From assembly GCA_964017195.1 (NCBI GenBank), contig OZ024890.1:70981376-71045375 (forward strand): a stretch of 64,000 bases of DNA, given 5' to 3'. Below the pieces are notes generated by a model. That model made no database searches. It saw only the letters and a list, made by a program, of their open reading frames with translations, and was not told where the DNA came from. This DNA is from Siderastrea radians. Lineage: Eukaryota > Cnidaria > Anthozoa > Scleractinia > Rhizangiidae. Below, one piece after another: positions 59,824-64,000 of this stretch. Both the position numbers and the translations under genes were made by a program. How positions within the stretch are numbered: position 1 is the first letter of the stretch; each line of letters opens with the position of its first letter.

Positions 59824-61967
59824 CCCGTTACCACGATCCTCGAGCCCCGGGCAGTTTAGGAGGCGTGCAACGGTTTGCCAAGGCCCATCACCTCCCCTTG
59901 AAAAAAGCCCAACGGATCTTGGAACGGGATTTGGCCTACACGTTGCATAAACCTCGACGTCGTCGTTTTCCAACCTTGCCCGTGATCGTAGGAGGCTTAG
60001 ACGATCAATGGGTGGCGGATTTGGTGGAAGTACAACCCTTGGCCAAGTATAATCGTGGCATTCGGTATTTACTGACGGTGTTGGATGTGTTGTCGAAATA
60101 CGCGTGGGTGCAACCGTTGAAAGGCAAAACGGGGGTGGCTTTGGTCCAAGCGTTTGACAAGATTTTGAAACAAGGAGGTCGACGTCCCAATCGATTGCAA
60201 ACGGATCGAGGGAAGGAATTTTACAATCGCACGTTTCAACGTTGGCTCGAGGAGCAAGGAATCCAGCATTTTTCTACCCAAGGGGATGCCAAAGCGAGTG
60301 TGGTGGAACGATTTAACCGCACCTTGAAAGAACGTTTGTACCGCTATTTCACTGCTGCCAACACGTTGAAATTTGACAATGTGTTACCCGAGTTGGTCCA
60401 AGGCTACAATGCCACACGTCATCGAAGTATTGGTATGGCCCCTCAAGACGTGACGTGGGAAAACGATGAAGCCGTGTGGAAACGCCTGTACGAGAAACGT
60501 TTGAAAAGAAAACACTCCCAACCCAAATTCAAAGTAGGGGATCGTGTGCGTCTCAACAAGATTCATCGTACGTTTGAAAAAGGGTATTTACCCGGTTGGA
60601 CAGAAGAAGTGTTTGTCGTGCATCGTGTGGTGCCGGGTCCTGTGCCCACCTACAAGATTCGCGAATGGGATGACACGCCCGTCGATGGCACGTTTTACAA
60701 GGAGGATTTACAAAAAGTACACGTGTCCGATGTGTTTCGTATCGAAAAGGTACTTAAGCGTCAAAATGATCGCCTGTTGGTCAAGTGGAAAGGGTGGCCG
60801 GACAAGTACAATAGTTGGATTGCCAGGGGAGACGTGACCTCCCTCCGACCGCCCCAGACAAAGAAAGAGACAAGCCCACCCCAGAAAAACAAAAGACGAC
60901 GACGACGACGCGACTGGACAGGGATGACGTGGGTGCCCAATTCTTCGTTTTACGTGACGTTGATGAGTCATGCGAGTACCAAAGAGTTTCCTGGGAACAA
61001 GAGTCATCATTTCAGAAACCGATTGCCTAAACCTATCCGATTTGTGGGACGAGGATGGATGGTGGGTATGGTGAGTTTATCCTTACCCATCATTCCAGTG
61101 ATAACGGAAGAAGGAGGAGTGGGCGATTCCCATCCTCTGTTGTATGTACGATGGCACGAACGGGTGTATACCCAAGACGATCAAGGGAACGATCGCTGGT
61201 ACCATGAACGTCGCGAATTCACTGTCTACGGTCGAGATATGAGAAAGGAGATGGCCTCGTCGACGGGATCGCACTTTTTTCATCAACTGGTGTACCGTTA
61301 CGAGCAAAGCCGTGCGAAACAAACCGCCCCCAAAAACAAATGGGCGGAGGACAATGGGATCAAATTGTATCCGACCTTTGAATGGACCTCCGAAGGGGAT
61401 TTGTTGTTGAATACCACCAATGTGGATTACAAACGACAAGTAGCGCACGTGTCATGGGGCAGAACCTTGGCCCTGAGAATGGGATGGATTGAACAAGTGT
61501 CCCCCGGCCAGTATCGATTGGGTCCGAATCTCTTGCAAGAATTTCAAGGCATTTCCACCATTCCCACCCCGACGGATGTCCGCGATACCAGCAACAAGCC
61601 CCTCTTTTGGAAAGTGGAGGGGGATTATCTGAAATTGAGTCTATCGTGCCCTTGGCGGTTTGTGAATTTGAACAAGACCTTTCGTCCTTCGTTGGAATTT
61701 CCCTCCACGCGTCCTTTGCACGTGTATTGTGATGTAGGGACCAGCAGCATGGTAGGGGGTCGCATCACGGATCTCTTACGAGAAATCAAGTACCAGCCTC
61801 AAAACACCACCCACTTTGAACCTCGACATATTCAATATGTCCCAGTACGCAACGAAGTGGTAGAAATCGTGGAAACCCAGATGGCCGAAACCAATGGGGA
61901 TCTGGTCAAGTTTGGTGAAGGGCATACCCTCCTGACCCTCCACTTTAAAAGGGAAGTGGTCGTGTAA
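59757..61967 (+). CDS. Polinton integrase with chromodomain, fused in frame to a capsid-like domain, 736 aa
   Basis: The start is 59757 or Met5 at 59769. The rve integrase core has Asp88 (VADLVEV), Asp150 (LQTDRGKEF) and Glu184 (VVERFNRTLK), joining element ends to host DNA. A chromodomain at about 326-360 (FRIEKVLKRQ...WKGWPDKYNSW) probably guides target choice on chromatin. A basic run (KNKRRRRRRDW) follows, then about 390-736 matches the downstream capsid-like gene (SFYVTLMSHASTKEFPGN near the start, TLLTLHFKRE at the end). Cnidarian Polintons usually encode the two as separate genes, as I recall. Met390 (60924) would start a 347-residue protein of the right length. Fusion and internal initiation are both possible. 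No stop lies between. Confidence 0.85.
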   Translation: MSESMAPRKTKRTKLDVSQSWLTRYHDPRAPGSLGGVQRFAKAHHLPLKKAQRILERDLAYTLHKPRRRRFPTLPVIVGGLDDQWVADLVEVQPLAKYNRGIRYLLTVLDVLSKYAWVQPLKGKTGVALVQAFDKILKQGGRRPNRLQTDRGKEFYNRTFQRWLEEQGIQHFSTQGDAKASVVERFNRTLKERLYRYFTAANTLKFDNVLPELVQGYNATRHRSIGMAPQDVTWENDEAVWKRLYEKRLKRKHSQPKFKVGDRVRLNKIHRTFEKGYLPGWTEEVFVVHRVVPGPVPTYKIREWDDTPVDGTFYKEDLQKVHVSDVFRIEKVLKRQNDRLLVKWKGWPDKYNSWIARGDVTSLRPPQTKKETSPPQKNKRRRRRRDWTGMTWVPNSSFYVTLMSHASTKEFPGNKSHHFRNRLPKPIRFVGRGWMVGMVSLSLPIIPVITEEGGVGDSHPLLYVRWHERVYTQDDQGNDRWYHERREFTVYGRDMRKEMASSTGSHFFHQLVYRYEQSRAKQTAPKNKWAEDNGIKLYPTFEWTSEGDLLLNTTNVDYKRQVAHVSWGRTLALRMGWIEQVSPGQYRLGPNLLQEFQGISTIPTPTDVRDTSNKPLFWKVEGDYLKLSLSCPWRFVNLNKTFRPSLEFPSTRPLHVYCDVGTSSMVGGRITDLLREIKYQPQNTTHFEPRHIQYVPVRNEVVEIVETQMAETNGDLVKFGEGHTLLTLHFKREVVV
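60924..61967 (+). CDS. capsid-like C-terminal domain of the integrase fusion (possible separate product)
   Basis: This is the C-terminal 347 residues of the fusion, listed apart because Met390 may be its own start. Its beginning and end align with the gene at 61987: SFYVTL...HA, LRPLHVY-like LHVYCDVGTSSMVGGRITDL, FEPRHIQYVPVRNEVVEI, and LHFKRE. The family is the conserved SFYVTLPS...TLHF proteins of animal Polintons, which I take to be virion structural proteins (penton or minor capsid candidate), though the exact role is unproven. Confidence 0.6.
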   Translation: MTWVPNSSFYVTLMSHASTKEFPGNKSHHFRNRLPKPIRFVGRGWMVGMVSLSLPIIPVITEEGGVGDSHPLLYVRWHERVYTQDDQGNDRWYHERREFTVYGRDMRKEMASSTGSHFFHQLVYRYEQSRAKQTAPKNKWAEDNGIKLYPTFEWTSEGDLLLNTTNVDYKRQVAHVSWGRTLALRMGWIEQVSPGQYRLGPNLLQEFQGISTIPTPTDVRDTSNKPLFWKVEGDYLKLSLSCPWRFVNLNKTFRPSLEFPSTRPLHVYCDVGTSSMVGGRITDLLREIKYQPQNTTHFEPRHIQYVPVRNEVVEIVETQMAETNGDLVKFGEGHTLLTLHFKREVVV

Positions 61968-61986
61968 AGAAGAAGAAGAAGACAAC

Positions 61987-63039
61987 ATGTCGTTCTACGT
62001 GACGTTACCCAGTCATGCCAACCGACGTGAATTTCCCAACAACCAAGCCAATTCCTTCAAGATTCGTTTACCGAAACCGTTGCAGTTATCCGGAGGGGGA
62101 TGGCAAGTGGGGTTGAGTGCCATTTCCTTACCGGATGCTCGCGTCAATTTGTATGAGTTGGTCAAGAAAAATGGGTACGTCATGGGGACGTCCTGGGACC
62201 AAACCTATCCCAAACCGGGTGGAAAAGACGGGGAAATGACCTCGCGAGCAGACACTGCGCGAACCATCATCAATGACATTCAAGATTTGGATTGGGTAGT
62301 AGATGGCGTGAGTTTCATGAAAGCCATCATTGCCCACTTGGAACAACAACGTAAGGAATTGGCGATTCAAGGGGGTCGGTTTACCAACGATCAAGGCAAA
62401 CACACCTACATCAAGTTCAAGTGGGAAGGCGAAGATCTGCTCATTGACAACACCAATATCTGCCATTGTGGCACCGACACGCCAGCCCTGACCATCTACA
62501 CCAAGTTGGCTCTCAAGATGGGATGGTTACGTAAAATTGACACTGTATTGATGTTGGGACCAAACTTACAACAAGAATTCATCGGGGATCAAATCCCCAA
62601 CATGACAAAACCAGCCGTTGACAACGCTTGGAACGATGTGAACGACGATCAGAGCAAGCCGGTCTTTTGGACGGTGCGTTCTTTTTTACCGGATTATTTA
62701 CAATTGAGTATGAGTTGTAATTGGCGTTTCACGAACTTGAATGTGGCGTTTCGAGCGGTGGTGGGGGAACCTACACGATCATTGCACGTGTACTCCGACG
62801 TGGCAGGCAGCACTGTGGTGGGCAATCGCGTGACCGATTTGTTGCGTGAAATCCAGTACAAGCGACAAGCACGTGGCACCATCTACTTTGAACCGTTGCA
62901 CATTCAATACATGGCTCTTCGTAACGAGGTGGTGGAAATGATTCATGTTCAAGTGGCTGAAACGATTGGTAGAGGAGGAGACTTGGTCAAGTTTGGTGAC
63001 GGCCATACCATTGTCACGTTGCACTTCAAAAAGGCATAA
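61987..63039 (+). CDS. Polinton capsid-like (SFYVTLPS...TLHF family) protein, 350 aa
   Basis: Starts at 61987, 19 bp after the integrase-fusion stop, preceded by a purine run (GAAGAAGAAGAAGACAAC). The N-terminus MSFYVTLPSHANRREFPNNQ is the family signature. GGWQVGLSAISLPD follows, and the end shows LHVYSDVAGSTVVGNRVTDL, FEPLHIQYMALRNEVVEMIH and TIVTLHFKK. Mostly beta-strand in appearance, fitting a jelly-roll-rich virion protein. It is a paralogue of the C-terminal domain of the preceding fusion. No signal peptide or membrane segment. Confidence 0.75.
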   Translation: MSFYVTLPSHANRREFPNNQANSFKIRLPKPLQLSGGGWQVGLSAISLPDARVNLYELVKKNGYVMGTSWDQTYPKPGGKDGEMTSRADTARTIINDIQDLDWVVDGVSFMKAIIAHLEQQRKELAIQGGRFTNDQGKHTYIKFKWEGEDLLIDNTNICHCGTDTPALTIYTKLALKMGWLRKIDTVLMLGPNLQQEFIGDQIPNMTKPAVDNAWNDVNDDQSKPVFWTVRSFLPDYLQLSMSCNWRFTNLNVAFRAVVGEPTRSLHVYSDVAGSTVVGNRVTDLLREIQYKRQARGTIYFEPLHIQYMALRNEVVEMIHVQVAETIGRGGDLVKFGDGHTIVTLHFKKA

Positions 63040-63072
63040 AAAAGAGAGACGAGAAGGGACCCCAAGTCAATC

Positions 63073-63300
63073 ATGCCTCCGAGACGACGACGACGACGAC
63101 GACGACAGCGTCCCCAAGCGGGGGAAGGGATCAACGCAGTGATTGCCGGGATTCCTAAAACTGCATGGTCCATCACCAAAGGGATAGAAAAGTTGGCTAA
63201 AAAGAATGCCAGAAAAGCGCATTTGAAACGCATGGCAGAGATCAAAAGTGGGAAACGAAAACGCTATGCGGGGGAATCGTTTACGTGCAACCTCATGTGA
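63073..63300 (+). CDS. small highly basic Polinton protein, 75 aa
   Basis: Starts MPP followed by about ten Arg in a row and QRPQAGEG, then INAVIAGIPKTAWSITKGIE and a Lys-rich tail (KKNARKAHLKRM). A TATA-like ATAAAAAAG lies about 30 bp upstream. Size, charge and position between capsid-like genes suggest a DNA-condensing core protein. This is inference from composition only. Confidence 0.55.
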   Translation: MPPRRRRRRRRQRPQAGEGINAVIAGIPKTAWSITKGIEKLAKKNARKAHLKRMAEIKSGKRKRYAGESFTCNLM

Positions 63301-63301
63301 G

Positions 63302-63310
63302 TATAAAAAG
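63302..63310 (+). promoter_or_regulatory. TATA box of the 62-residue gene
   Basis: TATAAAAAG stands 34-42 bp upstream of the Met at 63344. Confidence 0.65.
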
Positions 63311-63343
63311 AAAACAAGGGTTGTGAAAAACAAACAAACAAAC

Positions 63344-63532
63344 ATGCCAAAGACAAGAGTGCGTCGAACGAGACGAAGAAGAAGGCAACGAGGGGGTTTA
63401 TTCCCACTGGCCGCTCTCATTCCTGCCTTGATCGCTGGAGGAAAAGCCGTGGCGTTGGGTGCCGCGGGGGGTGCTGCGAGTTACGGGGCTAAAAAAGGGT
63501 TGGAAGCCGCTTTTCGGAAAAAACGACGATGA
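63344..63532 (+). CDS. small basic-hydrophobic Polinton protein, 62 aa
   Basis: Starts MPKTRVRRTRRRRRQRGGLF, then LAALIPALIAGGKAVALG and AGGAASYGAKKGLEAAF, and a basic end. A basic head followed by a hydrophobic, Ala/Gly-rich helix is the design of adenovirus-like virion core or membrane-active peptides. RGG at 16-18 could be a processing site. Start chosen because a TATA box precedes it and the longer frame begins without an initiator context. Confidence 0.55.
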   Translation: MPKTRVRRTRRRRRQRGGLFPLAALIPALIAGGKAVALGAAGGAASYGAKKGLEAAFRKKRR

Positions 63533-63535
63533 CGG

Positions 63536-63546
63536 TATAAAAAGAG
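63536..63546 (+). promoter_or_regulatory. TATA box of the 108-residue gene
   Basis: GTATAAAAAGA stands about 55-65 bp upstream of the Met at 63601 and directly after the preceding stop. Confidence 0.6.
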
Positions 63547-63600
63547 ACGAGTGCTGTGACACCAACCAAACGTGATCCTTGGTAAAGCGTGAAGAGTACG

Positions 63601-63927
63601 ATGCGTGGGGGAAGTTTGACACGATTTCGGACCGACGAGTGGTATGATCAACAAGGCAAAGGGTTGGTGACGGATCTTTTGCGTGGTGGGTTCCAAGGCC
63701 TTAAAAGCACGCGAAATCCTTTGAAATTGCCTAGTAATATCAAGAGAGGCTTGGAAACGGGTTTGACACGCGGGATCAAACGCAAAGCCGAAGACGTCCT
63801 TAAAAAAGAAATTACCAAACAAGCCAAGAAAGCGTTGAATCAGAAGAACGTGAAAGAAGCCGTGCGGGTGGCCAGTGCTTTGTTTCCCAAACAAGTGAAA
63901 CGAGCGCGGGATATTTTTGGAGTGTGA
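63601..63927 (+). CDS. Polinton minor virion-like protein with two adenain-type cleavage motifs, 108 aa
   Basis: Starts MRGGSLTRFRTDEWYDQQGK at 63601; a GTG twelve bases upstream is in frame but less likely. MRGG|S (residues 1-5) and LRGG|F (about 27-31) fit the (M/I/L)xGG|x sites cleaved by adenovirus-type proteases. The rest is basic and helical (IKRKAEDVLKKEITKQAKKA, EAVRVASALFPKQVKRARD). This points to a minor capsid or core protein processed during assembly (inference). The protease itself is not in the window. Confidence 0.55.
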   Translation: MRGGSLTRFRTDEWYDQQGKGLVTDLLRGGFQGLKSTRNPLKLPSNIKRGLETGLTRGIKRKAEDVLKKEITKQAKKALNQKNVKEAVRVASALFPKQVKRARDIFGV

Positions 63928-63929
63928 AC

Positions 63930-64000
63930 ATGGAGCCCGTGCCTTCGCGACCTCGACGGATCCGTAGTGATCGGGGTTTGTCTCAATGGGGAGGACTGTA
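63930..64000 (+). CDS. start of next Polinton gene, truncated by window end
   Basis: Met at 63930, two bases after the previous stop. The first 23 residues (MEPVPSRPRRIRSDRGLSQW...) are basic. Too short to classify; position suggests another virion gene. Confidence 0.45.
   Translation, partial: MEPVPSRPRRIRSDRGLSQWGGL

Larger units (their letters stand above)
53030..64000. mobile_element. Polinton/Maverick virus-like element (partial, continues past the window)
   Basis: A densely packed block of intronless genes runs leftward from 57.8 kb and rightward from 57.9 kb, with host-like exon remnants to the left. Diagnostic parts are a chromodomain integrase, two capsid-like proteins, small basic proteins with adenain-type cleavage motifs, and a protein like the N-terminal domain of cnidarian Polinton polymerases. 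Polintons are large self-synthesising elements of animal genomes thought to have a virion stage. The left end is not resolved: no terminal repeat could be paired because the right end is outside the window. No polymerase, packaging ATPase, protease or main capsid gene is seen here. Confidence 0.85.

Overview
This looks like nuclear DNA of an anthozoan cnidarian, most likely a coral or anemone (inference). The genes have many short exons and conserved metazoan proteins, the background is AT-rich, there are many foldback MITEs, and two 200-base N gaps mark a draft assembly.

Layout. 1-7.7 kb: mostly noncoding, with an intronless ankyrin-repeat gene (4315-5244) and three MITEs. 7.7-15.8 kb: an eight-exon secreted CUB-CUB-trypsin protease gene ending in a proline-rich 36-bp repeat, which is cut by a point-mutation-like stop. 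15.8-20.2 kb: repeat remnants and some orphan exon-like pieces. 20.2-21.3 kb: an intronless class A GPCR gene. 23.5-29.2 kb, minus strand: a six-exon HflX-family GTPase gene (GTPBP6). It shares a short divergent promoter with a 15-exon KIAA2013-like membrane protein gene (29.5-52.3 kb, plus strand). All exon phases of both genes agree. One KIAA2013 intron of about 11.5 kb holds nested transposons: an outer TIR element with a 6-bp target duplication (TSD), inside it an 8.28-kb TIR element encoding a DDE/integrase-like transposase and a HECT ubiquitin-ligase-like protein, plus a broken Penelope-like reverse transcriptase.

53 kb to the right edge holds part of a Polinton/Maverick, a virus-like element of animal genomes. 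A leftward gene block (53.4-57.8 kb) includes a SLOG/DprA-like protein and a protein resembling the N-terminal domain of cnidarian Polinton polymerases, without a polymerase. A rightward block (57.9-64 kb) encodes a GRF zinc-finger protein, a chromodomain integrase fused in frame to a capsid-like protein, a second capsid-like paralogue, and three small basic proteins with adenain-like cleavage motifs. Polymerase, packaging ATPase, protease and the main capsid gene are not seen and may lie beyond the window.

The points most worth following up are the Polinton's integrase-capsid fusion and permuted SLOG gene, the in-frame triplicated splice acceptor in KIAA2013, the premature stop in the protease repeat, the nested TIR elements with readable TSDs, and the transposon-borne HECT ligase. 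Family assignments come from motif recognition and memory, with no database search.
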